A stretch of DNA of 64,000 bases from Prochlorococcus marinus CUG1416 (GCF_017695965.1 NZ_JAAORM010000004.1:62001-126000); one strand, 5' to 3'. Positions 40,536 through 49,667 are shown, counted from the stretch's first letter. Numbers and translations: made by a program. Notes: generated by a model not told the origin, from the letters alone.

Positions 40536-41948
40536 TTAATTAATTCGAACACCTAATTGATCTTTTTCGAAACATGAATCTAATATTTCTTTAAAATCTT
40601 GCAAGACTTCAAGAGACCTTTTTTGGTATGCTTTATAACGTATTTTTTTGTCCTTTATTTTATTGTTTAGTTCTGGCACTAATCCAAATGAGGGAGGAAT
40701 TGGTTGGAATTTATTTTTTTTCTGATTAGACATTATTATATTTTTATTGCTAATAAAGTTCATCAGAGAGCCTATCATTGATTGCTTAGGGAAAGTAACT
40801 GGACTTTTATTCATTGCTAGTAAAGAGGCATTAATGCCAGCTAGTAAACCTCCCGCAGCAGCAGCGGCATAACCTTCAGTACCTGTTATTTGGCCAGCGG
40901 CAAGAAGTGAATCTCTTTTTAAAAATTGAAGTGTTGGCAAAAGTAGTTTAGGAGATTCTAAAAATGTATTCCTATGCATTACACCAAAACGAACAAACTC
41001 AGCTTTTTCTAAACCAGGAATCATTCTAAATATTCTTTTTTGTTCTGACCATTTGAGGTTAGTCTGGAAACCAACCATATTTAGTAATTTGCCTTCTAAA
41101 TCTTCTTTTCTTAATTGAACAATTGCATGGGGTCTCTTTTTTAATCTATTTTCTCTATCGAATAAATCTCCCCATTCTGGATTCCATAAACCAATAGATT
41201 TCAAAGGTCCAAATCGCATTGTTTCAACACCTCTTCTAGCTATTTCTTCAATGGGTAAACAAGCTTCAAAGAAATTTGCAGATTCTTTTTCGAAATCTTT
41301 CAAAGAGGCCTGATTACCTTCAATTAATTCATTCCTAAAATTTATATATTCATTTTCGTTCATTGGACAATTTAAATATGCTGGATCACCTTTATCGTAT
41401 CTGCTTGCCTTAAAGACTATTTTATGGTCAATAGTATCACCATAGATAATTGGGCTCGCTGCATCAAAAAAATGACAAGAATCTATACCTGTGAAATTTT
41501 TAATCTTGCTACCTAATTCATCTGATGTTAATGGCCCAGTAGCAAGTACGGTTATATTTTCTTTACCAGGTAGATCTAATTGTTCAATTTTTTTTATTTC
41601 AATTAAAGGATGACTTGATAAAACTTCTGTCAAGCATTTACTAAATTTTGATCTATCAACAGCTAAAGCACCTCCCGCAGGGACAGAGAACTTGTCTGCT
41701 GTATTTATTATCAAAGAGTTAAATGTTCTTAATTCTGCTTGCAAAAGGCCCGCGGCCCTATCGGGACTTAAGGCCCCAAAACTATTACTACAAACCAATT
41801 CACCAAAGTCTCCAGTGTGATGAGCTGGAGTTAGATGAAAAGGCCTCATTTCAATTAATTCAACGGGGATACCTGCATTAGCTATTTGCCAAGCAGCTTC
41901 ACTACCAGCAAGACCAGCTCCTATTACAATTACCTTTTTATTAATCAA
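40536..41948 (-). CDS. trmFO: Methylenetetrahydrofolate-tRNA-(uracil-5-)-methyltransferase
   Basis: A folate- and FAD-dependent enzyme that makes m5U54 in tRNA. The 470 residues have the FAD motif [37 protein letters not shown] and [15 protein letters not shown], all typical. psbY lies 23 bases upstream on the same strand. Confidence 0.95.
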   Translation of the reverse strand: MINKKVIVIGAGLAGSEAAWQIANAGIPVELIEMRPFHLTPAHHTGDFGELVCSNSFGALSPDRAAGLLQAELRTFNSLIINTADKFSVPAGGALAVDRSKFSKCLTEVLSSHPLIEIKKIEQLDLPGKENITVLATGPLTSDELGSKIKNFTGIDSCHFFDAASPIIYGDTIDHKIVFKASRYDKGDPAYLNCPMNENEYINFRNELIEGNQASLKDFEKESANFFEACLPIEEIARRGVETMRFGPLKSIGLWNPEWGDLFDRENRLKKRPHAIVQLRKEDLEGKLLNMVGFQTNLKWSEQKRIFRMIPGLEKAEFVRFGVMHRNTFLESPKLLLPTLQFLKRDSLLAAGQITGTEGYAAAAAGGLLAGINASLLAMNKSPVTFPKQSMIGSLMNFISNKNIIMSNQKKNKFQPIPPSFGLVPELNNKIKDKKIRYKAYQKRSLEVLQDFKEILDSCFEKDQLGVRIN

Positions 41949-41971
41949 TTAATTAAATTAATTAATTATTA

Positions 41972-42085
41972 TTATTTATCTCCGAATTGTCTATCCCATT
42001 GTTCTCTCGCAGGTTTTTGAATATTGAAAACAACCCATGCAACTGCAGCGATTATTGGGGCAAAGACGACAATAGCTCTTAACAT
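41972..42085 (-). CDS. psbY: Photosystem II protein PsbY
   Basis: A 37-residue protein, too short for normal gene calling. It is one membrane helix ([17 protein letters not shown]) with the P-I-I-A-A-x-A-W core of cyanobacterial PsbY and a charged tail. PsbY is a peripheral photosystem II subunit next to cytochrome b559. It starts with ATG at 42085 and lies between tRNA-Lys and trmFO. Confidence 0.85.
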   Translation of the reverse strand: MLRAIVVFAPIIAAVAWVVFNIQKPAREQWDRQFGDK

Positions 42086-42262
42086 TTAAAAAAATTTTGT
42101 TATTTACTTAATATCTTAACTATTATCTGTAAACAAAGAGTGAATTTTTGATTTTTTATTTAATAAGTTAAGAATTGTATTTCAATTGTTCAAGTTAAAA
42201 TAATAAGTTGTTTTTTTTACCTTAAAAAGGGATAATTTCATATGTACTCAATTTTACAAAAT

Positions 42263-42334
42263 GGGTCGCTAGCTCAGCGGTAGAGCATCCGGCTTTTAAC
42301 CGGCTGGTCCTGAGTTCGAATCTCAGGCGACCCA
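42263..42334 (+). tRNA. trnK: tRNA-Lys(TTT)
   Basis: 72 bases. The acceptor stem is GGGTCGC/GCGACCC with discriminator A, anticodon loop CTTTTAA (anticodon TTT), and T-loop TTCGAAT. CCA is not encoded. Confidence 0.97.
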
Positions 42335-42353
42335 CATCTTAATAATTGAGTCC

Positions 42354-42554
42354 TTAAATCGAATATATTTCAAGAAATAACTCCATCGATCTAATACCAT
42401 TTTGGGCTTGTTCAATACTTCAGCTGTATTTTATTTTTTTATCGTTACCAAACGCTGAATATAAGTTATTAGTTCACTAATCAAGTATAAAAAATCTTCT
42501 AAAAGCAAGAATTAATAAATTCTCTAGGCCTTCGAATTTAATTTTTTTTGCCAT
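42354..42554 (-). pseudogene. Decayed small ORF
   Basis: On the reverse strand an ATG at 42554 opens a frame with ordinary-looking codons. Its 25-residue first block (MAKKIKFEGLE...) is followed by TAG-TGA, then 17 residues, TGA, and a last block ending QNGIRSMELFLEIYSI before TAA. The frame keeps coding-like composition through three nonsense codons, which suggests recent decay. Family unknown. It could be a chance frame. The rest of 42555-42806 shows no convincing gene; a forward frame near 42600-42685 (ends TTGQELID) also reads like debris. Confidence 0.35.
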
Positions 42555-42806
42555 ACTTAACAAATTTGATCCAGAACAAATAATTGTTAGGATCTAGTTC
42601 AAGAAACAATTTTAAAAAATTATCAATAAATGGCCAGATAGTTATAGAAATGCACGATACAACAGGTCAAGAGTTAATTGATTAATATTCCACGGACAAT
42701 TATTGAACTAAAAACCATTATTTGATACAGATTTAGAACACTATTGCCACTTTCAAAGAGGACTAAATAAAAAAACCACTATTTTCAAAAAATACAGGGG
42801 AAATAC

Positions 42807-42836
42807 TTTACAAAGCTTCATAAATGCTGTTACAAT
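42807..42836 (+). promoter_or_regulatory. Putative hli promoter
   Basis: TTTACA (42807-42812), an 18-base spacer and TACAAT (42831-42836) form a good sigma-70 pattern, which would put the start about 20 bases before the hli ATG. Stress induction is expected for hli genes, but the operator is not visible. Confidence 0.5.
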
Positions 42837-42862
42837 CATTTACATAACTTTAATTTATTATT

Positions 42863-42970
42863 ATGACTCCTGAAGCAGAACGTTTTAATGGTTGGGCAGC
42901 TATGTTAGGTTTCGTAGCAGCTGTTGGTGCTTATGTAACTACAGGTCAAATTATTCCTGGCTGGTTCTAA
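42863..42970 (+). CDS. hli: High-light-inducible protein, very short form
   Basis: A 35-residue single-helix chlorophyll-binding protein. It has the Hli/LHC motif E-R-F-N-G-W-A-A-M-L-G-F (ExxNGxxAMxG type), with the glutamate and asparagine ligands kept, and a hydrophobic helix to residue 30. Hli proteins protect photosystems and chlorophyll-synthesis enzymes under light and nutrient stress. This one lacks the usual N-terminal extension. Confidence 0.9.
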   Translation: MTPEAERFNGWAAMLGFVAAVGAYVTTGQIIPGWF

Positions 42971-43067
42971 ATCCTTCACAGTAATTACTTCTTTAATTTT
43001 TTATATATTTTTTATATGTATAAAAAATTACTAGTTAACTGCATAATGAGCAAACAGATGTTTGGCC

Positions 43068-43166
43068 ATGATTGGTAAATTCAAAGCTGTTATAAACTAC
43101 GGTCTATTTAGCTTATTTTTACTACAATTTTTTGTTTTTTATTTACAAATAACTATAAAACTCTGA
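43068..43166 (+). CDS. Possible 32-residue membrane peptide
   Basis: An ATG at 43068 opens 32 residues with one strong hydrophobic helix (GLFSLFLLQFFVFYL), and the stop lies in the stem of a terminator. There is no Shine-Dalgarno sequence, and it overlaps a shorter frame, so it may be chance. It could instead be part of an hli transcript or small RNA. Confidence 0.25.
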   Translation: MIGKFKAVINYGLFSLFLLQFFVFYLQITIKL

Positions 43167-43190
43167 TTAATATCAGGGTTTTTTTTTTCT
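43159..43190 (+). terminator. Rho-independent terminator
   Basis: AACTCTGAT (43159-43167) pairs with ATCAGGGTT (43172-43180; one G-T pair) over a 4-base loop, then ten T. It is well placed to end the hli transcript. Confidence 0.8.
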
Positions 43191-43208
43191 AAAGCTTGAA
43201 AATCTACA

Positions 43209-43364
43209 TTAAAAATTCTTTAAATTAATTTTTCTATTTGATTGGTTTTCATCTATATTATCCAGACATTTTGAACATAGCAAATGCCCCTTTTTTTTCC
43301 AAAATGTTTTAGTTGATCTTTCTATATCTTTTCTGCAAATCAAACATTTAAATATTGGAGACAT
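43209..43364 (-). CDS. Small zinc-ribbon-like protein
   Basis: A 51-residue protein with CLIC at residues 7-10 and CSKC at 30-33, the spacing of a zinc ribbon, in a lysine-rich sequence. It starts at ATG 43364. Possible RNA, DNA or protein binder; no family assigned. Confidence 0.6.
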   Translation of the reverse strand: MSPIFKCLICRKDIERSTKTFWKKKGHLLCSKCLDNIDENQSNRKINLKNF

Positions 43365-43516
43365 TAATTAGTTATGTAGTTTCAAAAAAAGATCATTCAA
43401 AATTTTTTTATTTTTAATTTTTCAAACATTTGTTCTAAAATATAAAACATAACTCACATTGAGATGATCTAAAATGCTGAGAATACTTATTCATCAAATA
43501 GATCTATTTGACACAA

Positions 43517-44278
43517 ATGAGAATTAAAATAAAAACCTTCATATATCTTCCCTTAATTATAGCAACATATACGATAATGAATCCTGTACAAGGAGGTTAT
43601 GGAGGAGAAGGGACTAAAAATAAAGCCGAGAAAATATCTAAATATAAGACACAAATATTTATTAACTATGTCAACTTAACGGTCAACTTCTTAAATGCCA
43701 CTGAAGAAAAAAATGAAAGACATATGATATTGTTCACAAACTGTCAGAAGCTTCTCAATGGTAATAAAAAGACAGTGAAAGGAAAAGATAAAAAAAATCT
43801 TATGTCTTGTACAAACCTCATGAAAAAAGGCACTTACTATAAGGAGACTAATTCACCTCCTATGGATTCTCTTCAAAAATTTAAAACTACAAAAAAAGAT
43901 CTCAACAACATTATTTATCCAGAAAGCAATAATTTTAAAAACAAAAATAATATTAAAACAAACGAGGATCTAGAAAATATAAGGCTAAAGGAACTTAAAG
44001 AAGAGCAGTTTAAAAGATTGCAAGAAAAACAACTGAAAAAACTTGAGGAAAAACAGCTTAAAGAAAAACTTCTTAAAGAAAAAATGCTTAAGCAGCTGAA
44101 AGAAAAGCAACTTAGAGAATTAAGAGAACTTCAAGAAAGACAGATTAGGGAACTTGATGAAAAAAAAGTCAAACAACTTGAACAAAAAATGCTACAGGAG
44201 CTTAAAGAAAGAAGAATAGAAGATTACAAAAATAGACAAAAAAGAATTAAGAAAGATTCAAATTTACTATTTAATTAA
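43517..44278 (+). CDS. Secreted coiled-coil protein, Lys/Glu-rich
   Basis: 253 residues from ATG 43517; a TTG 9 bases earlier is in frame but less likely. A signal peptide of about 28 residues is followed by a two-cysteine domain (to about 130), then a long charged helix of repeating L-K-E-L/K-Q-L units (about 160-235). The last 5 residues are NLLFN. The same coiled-coil plus NL[LM]FN end is found in the gene at 45748, so these two are related. No known function; periplasmic or surface. Confidence 0.7.
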   Translation: MRIKIKTFIYLPLIIATYTIMNPVQGGYGGEGTKNKAEKISKYKTQIFINYVNLTVNFLNATEEKNERHMILFTNCQKLLNGNKKTVKGKDKKNLMSCTNLMKKGTYYKETNSPPMDSLQKFKTTKKDLNNIIYPESNNFKNKNNIKTNEDLENIRLKELKEEQFKRLQEKQLKKLEEKQLKEKLLKEKMLKQLKEKQLRELRELQERQIRELDEKKVKQLEQKMLQELKERRIEDYKNRQKRIKKDSNLLFN

Positions 44279-44324
44279 ATAATTAACAATCTAGATAATT
44301 ATTAAAACTATTTTTAATTCTTCC

Positions 44325-45179
44325 TTATTCAGAATCAACAGATTCAGATCCTGATTCAATTTCAGGTCTTGTTATTTTTACTCCTGAGAATAATAGTTTT
44401 CCATCTTCGACCCAAGTGTAATCTGGAGGATTGAAATTATCTAGACGTCCATGGAATACAAATTGATTTGTATTTCCACAATCATCTTTATAAAATGCAT
44501 CGATAGCTGTTGTTTTGAAATTTTGAGCTTTTTTCTGACTAAGAGGAATCAAGAAATCTCTTAACCAAAAATCATCAGAATCTTTAAATCTTAATCTAAC
44601 CTCATTATCTTTTCCAGTAACCAAACTTATAAGTTCTGATTCTCTATCTGAAGAAATGCAATTTGGTTTATTAGAATTATTAGTGATAAGAGTTGATGGT
44701 GCAGTTATTGAAAGTCTATATAACATCTTTCTCTCTCTAGTTCTCCATTTAACTCTTGAATTCACTATAAAGCCTTCAAATTCTCCATCCTTTGAAAAAA
44801 TTTCACCTGATCTAACATCTAATTTACTTTTACTTACAGCAACTGGTAATAAAGGTGCTACATATTCGCCAGCAGCTTCTGCTAATTCTCTTGCTAATTT
44901 AGCTGCTTTCTTTGCTGCTTTTTCTTCGGCTTCTATTCTCTCTTTTCTTACTTTATTTTCGGAATTTTTGTCCATTTGGACAAATCTCGTTTCCCCTCCA
45001 GCGCCTTCTATATACCCATAAATTTTACCCGTGTCTTTATCTGTATAAACTTCAAATCCCTCTTGCATCCTGTCATTTTTCAAAGGTCTTAGGTTTTCAG
45101 CTACTTTAGGTCCTGAAACTACAATCGCAAGAAAAGCTACTGCAAAAGAACCGCCTATAAGGTACCACCACTTATTCAT
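44325..45179 (-). CDS. Membrane-anchored hypothetical protein
   Basis: A 284-residue protein with one N-terminal helix (about 5-23), a short domain to 75, an Ala/Lys/Glu-rich helix (75-105), and a strand-rich C-terminal domain (125-270) with two cysteines, probably outside the membrane. Acidic tail. The layout (anchor, helical stalk, beta domain) is periplasmic-adaptor-like. It is divergent from the glycine-zipper gene. Confidence 0.6.
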   Translation of the reverse strand: MNKWWYLIGGSFAVAFLAIVVSGPKVAENLRPLKNDRMQEGFEVYTDKDTGKIYGYIEGAGGETRFVQMDKNSENKVRKERIEAEEKAAKKAAKLARELAEAAGEYVAPLLPVAVSKSKLDVRSGEIFSKDGEFEGFIVNSRVKWRTRERKMLYRLSITAPSTLITNNSNKPNCISSDRESELISLVTGKDNEVRLRFKDSDDFWLRDFLIPLSQKKAQNFKTTAIDAFYKDDCGNTNQFVFHGRLDNFNPPDYTWVEDGKLLFSGVKITRPEIESGSESVDSE

Positions 45180-45333
45180 AACTAAAGAGAACCTAAAATT
45201 TCAGTAATTAAAATTATCCACTTTATTTCTAGCAATTTTATTAAAGATTACAAATCTTTAATAAATAATATAAACAAGGGTAGTTTGCTTATGAAATAGT
45301 CGAAAATTAAAAAAAATTAAAAAAATAAAAAAA

Positions 45334-45669
45334 ATGTTTAAGAAAATCATCTCAGCTTTATCTATTTTTACTTTACTAAGTTTTGGAGGAATGAATAGTA
45401 TCGAAGCAAAAGAAAAACCTGCACAATGGCTTGCTGTGACTGCAGATGGAGTACCTGGTTCTGCTCCAAGCCCAAATACCATTAAAGATACAGGAAAAGG
45501 CAAGAAAATATCGAGAAAAAAGTGTAAGAAAAATGGTCGTGCAATTGGCGCTATCGCGGGAGGACTTTTTGGTGCTTCCAGAGGTAAAAACGCTAAAAGT
45601 GCAGCAGCTGGAGCAATTGTTGGCGCAGGTGTGGGGGCCGCAGCTGGTTCAGCATTAGATGATTGTTGA
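45334..45669 (+). CDS. Secreted glycine-zipper protein
   Basis: A 111-residue protein with a signal peptide (about 1-26, ends SIEAK) and a C-terminal glycine zipper (AIGAIAGGLFGASRG... AIVGAGVGAAAGSA) that packs in membranes, as in outer-membrane Rick_17kDa/OmpA-like proteins. One cysteine sits near position 68 and one is the last residue. Its stop is 78 bases before the next forward start. Confidence 0.75.
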   Translation: MFKKIISALSIFTLLSFGGMNSIEAKEKPAQWLAVTADGVPGSAPSPNTIKDTGKGKKISRKKCKKNGRAIGAIAGGLFGASRGKNAKSAAAGAIVGAGVGAAAGSALDDC

Positions 45670-45747
45670 TAAGTTTTGAATCTACTAAATTTAAAAAATA
45701 AAAAAATTTATATTTATAAAAAATCTAAATCCAAACACAGGAGTTTG

Positions 45748-46494
45748 ATGAAGATTTTTTTATTTTCGTTCTTTTTTTTATCTTCTCAAAGCCTACTAGC
45801 AGAATATGATTTTGATGGTATTTACCGATCTCAATTTTTATTGCCTTTCAAGGATTTCTATAGAGAAAAGTGCCCTAAAGATTTGCCAATAACAATTGAA
45901 CTAGAAATTAAAAAAAATAAAATCAAAGGAGAAATTTACAATACTTCATTATGCGATGGGTATCAAGACGCTTCAATTACTGGTGAAATAGATATCTATG
46001 GAAATTTTATCAAAACAAAATTCAAGCATTCAAGTATTAATGGCAGAAGGGAAGATGCTTATAAAATCGAAGGAAATCTTTCTGGTGAGTTAATTCTTAA
46101 AAGCAAAGCTAAGTTTTTATATAGAAATCAGAAATTCTCTTTAACAAAATATAAATCCGAGAAAAATAATGAAACAACTTTATTTAAGGGAAAGGAAGAT
46201 CAGAAAGATTTAGAGCTAAAAGAGTTAAAACAAAAACAGCTTAAAGATCAGAAAGATTTAGAGCTAAAAGAGTTAAAACAAAAACAGCTTAAAGATCAGA
46301 AAGATTTAGAGCTAAAAGAGTTAAAACAAAAACAGCTTAAAGATCAGAAAGATTTAGAGCTAAAAGAGTTAAAACAAAAACAGCTTAAAGATCAGAAAGA
46401 TTTAGAGCTAAAAGAGTTAAAACAAAAACAGCTTAAGAATTTGAGGAATAAACAAGAAACATTGAAAAAAAGTACAAATTTAATGTTTAACTAA
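45748..46494 (+). CDS. Secreted protein with beta domain and 16-residue coiled-coil repeats
   Basis: 248 residues from ATG 45748, chosen because AGGAG lies 7 bases upstream and a signal peptide (to about LLAE, residue 18) starts there; a longer in-frame ATG at 45676 would bury it. The mature N-terminal domain (about 20-140) is beta-rich with two cysteines. The C-terminal half is five copies of a 16-residue helix repeat, KDQKDLELKELKQKQL, and it ends in NLMFN. It shares this layout and ending with the gene at 43517. Confidence 0.75.
   Translation: MKIFLFSFFFLSSQSLLAEYDFDGIYRSQFLLPFKDFYREKCPKDLPITIELEIKKNKIKGEIYNTSLCDGYQDASITGEIDIYGNFIKTKFKHSSINGRREDAYKIEGNLSGELILKSKAKFLYRNQKFSLTKYKSEKNNETTLFKGKEDQKDLELKELKQKQLKDQKDLELKELKQKQLKDQKDLELKELKQKQLKDQKDLELKELKQKQLKDQKDLELKELKQKQLKNLRNKQETLKKSTNLMFN
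46198..46437 (+). repeat. Five tandem 48-bp repeats in coding sequence
   Basis: Copies start at 46198, 46246, 46294, 46342 and 46390. They are identical except for the last base of copy five (AAG for AAA). Each codes for 16 residues of coiled coil, so copy-number change keeps the frame. Near-zero divergence means recent expansion. Confidence 0.97.
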
Positions 46495-46524
46495 AAAAGA
46501 CCTGACAAATTGTCAGATCTTTTT
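46494..46524. terminator. Bidirectional terminator
   Basis: AAAAAGACCTGACA and TGTCAGATCTTTTT pair (one mismatch) over a 3-base loop. The A and T runs make it work for the coiled-coil gene (+) and for the first porin (-). Confidence 0.85.
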
Positions 46525-46555
46525 AAGAACTTAATTAATTAAGAAAGATATTAGT

Positions 46556-47746
46556 TTAGAAACTGAATGATGTTTTAACCATTAAACCGGTCTCATCATC
46601 AGTACCTGAAGCGAACTCTTTTGTATAAATTAATGGAGTGATAGTCATTCCATCATTTAATTCGTATGAATAGAAAGCTTCATACATTAATAATTCATCA
46701 TCAAGAGTACTGTTATCAACAGTATGTTGCTTAGTTCCAACTGCAATCCCAGCAGTACCAGGTCCTATTTCATCCCACTGTAATCCAACAAACCATGCTG
46801 ATGAATCAGTATCTTTAGGAGTAAGAGATGGGATTTCACTGTCAGCAGCTTCATAACCAACGCTTATAGATGGTAGACCTTCTCCAGAAGGAGTGTAGTA
46901 ACCATTGAGGGCCCAAACATTAGTATCAGTTACAGCTGTATTAAATGTAGGGTTCTCTTTATAAGCATAAGTGAATGAAGCACCGTAGTTATCTGCTGAA
47001 TAAGCAATTTGTCCTGCAAGAGCATCATCACCTTCTTCGGTCATGAGTCCATCTGCATTACTTCCTTCACCTGTATAGCCGAAAGCAGCAGTAAAGCCAT
47101 TACCTACATCATAACTAGCACCAAATGCGGTTCCTCCTCCACCATTAAGAGCTGAATAGTTGTTACCACAATCATCTAATGTGTTAGATGGGCCTCCGTA
47201 AACACAAGCGGTATTAAAGAGTAAACTTCCGTCTGTATTATCACCAACGAAAGCTGTTGTTTTTGTTCCAATTGGGAATGTATAAGAAACCCCGTCAAGA
47301 GTTAATACATCAGTGGTATCGTTTCCATCAAATTCAACAGTACCAGCCTTAGCGGAATTACCTGCATCAATTGAAATATCTAGTGAATCTTCACCTGTAA
47401 AAGTTGTATTCAAGTCAATCTGGAAACTGTATGTACCCATAAAAGCATCATCAGTTTTTGATGTACCACCATCTACAGCGCCTAAGTACATGTCAGCACT
47501 AAATGATGCAGTTGTTGTTTCAGAGAAACCACCATCATGACTATTACTGCCAACGATACCCTCACCACCTGCAAGTAGTTGAGTTTCATTTGCATCAACT
47601 TTGTTAAAAGAATTAGCAAACTCTATGGAATCTACATCAGAGTAGTTTGAAATATCATTCAAATTTACTTCAGAAGCACTTACAGCTAATGGAGTCATAA
47701 GACCCAAAGCTGCAGGCGCTACAAGCAAACTCTTAAAAAGTTTCAT
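46556..47746 (-). CDS. Outer-membrane porin, first of tandem pair
   Basis: A 396-residue protein with a signal peptide (about 1-24, ends VSASE), a short linker and a beta-barrel (about 75-396) ending in the outer-membrane sorting Phe (KTSFSF). It has four cysteines in the loop TACVYGGPSNTLDDCGN. It matches porins seen in tandem in Prochlorococcus, which replace SomA porins. Richer codon use than its neighbours fits high expression. A GAGGAA Shine-Dalgarno sequence precedes the ATG. Confidence 0.88.
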   Translation of the reverse strand: MKLFKSLLVAPAALGLMTPLAVSASEVNLNDISNYSDVDSIEFANSFNKVDANETQLLAGGEGIVGSNSHDGGFSETTTASFSADMYLGAVDGGTSKTDDAFMGTYSFQIDLNTTFTGEDSLDISIDAGNSAKAGTVEFDGNDTTDVLTLDGVSYTFPIGTKTTAFVGDNTDGSLLFNTACVYGGPSNTLDDCGNNYSALNGGGGTAFGASYDVGNGFTAAFGYTGEGSNADGLMTEEGDDALAGQIAYSADNYGASFTYAYKENPTFNTAVTDTNVWALNGYYTPSGEGLPSISVGYEAADSEIPSLTPKDTDSSAWFVGLQWDEIGPGTAGIAVGTKQHTVDNSTLDDELLMYEAFYSYELNDGMTITPLIYTKEFASGTDDETGLMVKTSFSF

Positions 47747-47843
47747 AAAAATTCCTCACACAGAAATTACATATACTTAAAAATAAGTTAAAAATAAATA
47801 ATTTTCAAGTTGTTGTAGACAAATAACTAGCTGTCCTTACGAA

Positions 47844-47875
47844 AAAAGAGACCTGCTGATGAGCAGGTCTCTTTT
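47844..47875. terminator. Strong terminator between the two porin genes
   Basis: AAAAGAGACCTGCT (47844-47857) and AGCAGGTCTCTTTT (47862-47875) form a perfect 14-bp stem with a 4-base loop. It ends the second porin's transcript (reverse strand), so the two porins are transcribed separately. Confidence 0.93.
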
Positions 47876-47909
47876 GTGTGTTGGAGATTTCTAGATTTAG
47901 TTGTTAAAT

Positions 47910-49070
47910 TTAGAAGCTGAAAGATGTCTTAACCATTACGCCAGTTGCATCATCTTGACCTGATACATTGCTTTCCTTAGTGTAAACCACTGGTGTAATT
48001 GTCATACCATCATTAACTGGGTATGAGTAATAAGCTTCGTACATGTACTCTTCATCCTTACCTTCAACAGTGTTGCTGTGACCCATTGCCACACCAAGAG
48101 AACCTGGTCCAACTTCATCCCACTGTAAACCGACGAAGAAACTTGTAATTTCATCTTCAGATGTAGCATTACCGTCTTCACCGAATTCATAACCAACACT
48201 GATAGATGGTAGACCTTCTCCATCAGGAGTGTAGTAACCGTTTAAAGCAGTGAAAGTATCATCCTTAGTACCATCTTCGATGTTTGCATAAGTTACTGAT
48301 AAACCGTAGTTGTCACCAGTGTAAGCACCGTTAAGAGCATACTTATCTGTTGACTCTTCAGTCATAAGACCTTTAGCTTCTTCACCTTCTGTAGCCTGAT
48401 AACCAATAGCAGTAGAGAATCCGTTACCGAAATCATAACTAGCTCCTGTAGCTACACCACCAAGAGTGATTCCAGCATTTACGTTACCGCAATCATCAAG
48501 TGTGTTTGTTGGTCCACCGTATGTACATGCTGTTGTAAATAGAGCACTACCGTCTCCATTGTCAGCAACGAATACAGTTGCACCACCAACTGGGAAAGTG
48601 TAAGAAACACCATCGACAGTTAATTTATCTTCAGTAGCGTTACCATCAAATTCTGTAACAGAAGTAGTTGAAGTGGATGTGTTACCAGCATCTAAAGAGA
48701 TATCAAGTGAATCTTCACCAGTAAAACTTGTGTTTAGATCAATCTGGAAACCATAAGTTGCCATGAGTGGATCGTTTGAAGCTGATGTTCCACCATCAAC
48801 GGCACCTAGATAAAAGTCAGCGCTAAATGATGCTGTTGTTGTTTCAGAGAAGCTACCAGCTTCAATTTCATTCATTCTTACTTCTAATCCATCAACACGA
48901 CTGTTTGTAACAGCTAGTTCTTTTGGATAGAATTCACTAATGTTCTGTACTTCTTCAGAAGAAGAGTAAGCAGAAACCTCAGCAATATTAAGCTCATTAG
49001 CTGTTGCAGACATTGGTGCTAGAAGACCTAATGTTGCAGGAGCTATAAGCAAGCTTTTGAAAAGCTTCAT
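47910..49070 (-). CDS. Outer-membrane porin, second of tandem pair
   Basis: A 386-residue paralog of the neighbouring porin: the same signal-peptide start, the same TACTYGGPTNTLDDCGN loop, the same Phe end. I start at ATG 49070 because GAGGAA lies 6 bases upstream and the signal peptide starts there; an ATG at 49100 gives ten extra residues with no Shine-Dalgarno sequence. The linker after the signal differs from the first porin and includes a short helical stretch (VTNSRVDGLEVRM), as in trimeric SLH-type porins. Confidence 0.88.
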   Translation of the reverse strand: MKLFKSLLIAPATLGLLAPMSATANELNIAEVSAYSSSEEVQNISEFYPKELAVTNSRVDGLEVRMNEIEAGSFSETTTASFSADFYLGAVDGGTSASNDPLMATYGFQIDLNTSFTGEDSLDISLDAGNTSTSTTSVTEFDGNATEDKLTVDGVSYTFPVGGATVFVADNGDGSALFTTACTYGGPTNTLDDCGNVNAGITLGGVATGASYDFGNGFSTAIGYQATEGEEAKGLMTEESTDKYALNGAYTGDNYGLSVTYANIEDGTKDDTFTALNGYYTPDGEGLPSISVGYEFGEDGNATSEDEITSFFVGLQWDEVGPGSLGVAMGHSNTVEGKDEEYMYEAYYSYPVNDGMTITPVVYTKESNVSGQDDATGVMVKTSFSF

Positions 49071-49276
49071 AAATTTCCTCACACGAAATTTAAAGGACAC
49101 TTTAAGTTACTGTATTTTCCAGTACAAAATCAAGTATAAATGGCTACATTTATGGAATATTTGTGACAGTTTATCGATTGCTACATTAAAAAATAACTTC
49201 AAAAATATTAATTTTCAATTAATTAATCAACTTAATAAACGTGGCTTTTGAGTATTTTTAAAAAGTATTTTAAGTT

Positions 49277-49441
49277 TTAAACTTTCTTTGAAATTTTGAA
49301 TGAAACCTTTTTGGTTTTGTATTTTTTCTTTTTTGTGCTTCCTACCCCATCCACGTACCATCCAGAGGCTAGTCTTGTATCAATTTCTTCATAACTTTCA
49401 TTGCGATTTAATTTACTTAAAGATTTTTTTTTATAGTCCAT
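49277..49441 (-). CDS. Small basic hypothetical protein
   Basis: A 54-residue soluble protein from ATG 49441, lysine-rich at both ends with RLASGWYVDG in the middle. No family known to me. A good open frame in otherwise empty DNA between the porins and the next small gene. Confidence 0.5.
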   Translation of the reverse strand: MDYKKKSLSKLNRNESYEEIDTRLASGWYVDGVGSTKKKKYKTKKVSFKISKKV

Positions 49442-49667
49442 TATTAAATCTTTCAAAAGAAAACTATATAAAAATATAGCATTAAAAAAATTATTAAACT
49501 TTAAGTTAGGTTAATATCTATTTTGCATGAAAACTGATTTTCATAATTGTCTAATTTGATTTTTTGAATTCTGTAGAAAAACGAAAAATTTCATATTTTT
49601 ATCCTCAACAAAAAAATTTATTAGTTATATTTTTAAAAAATTTATTACCTGAGGAGCACAAGGTTAA

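Noticed and set aside
45258-45503. Reverse ORF opposite the glycine-zipper gene
   Set aside because: It is the mirror of a gene with a signal peptide and glycine zipper, and its own composition is not protein-like.
46198-46437. CRISPR array
   Set aside because: Repeats are directly adjacent with no spacers and are in frame with a coiled-coil gene.
49057-49251. Forward 64-residue ORF over the porin leader
   Set aside because: Covers the porin promoter and Shine-Dalgarno site; composition is that of AT-rich noncoding DNA.
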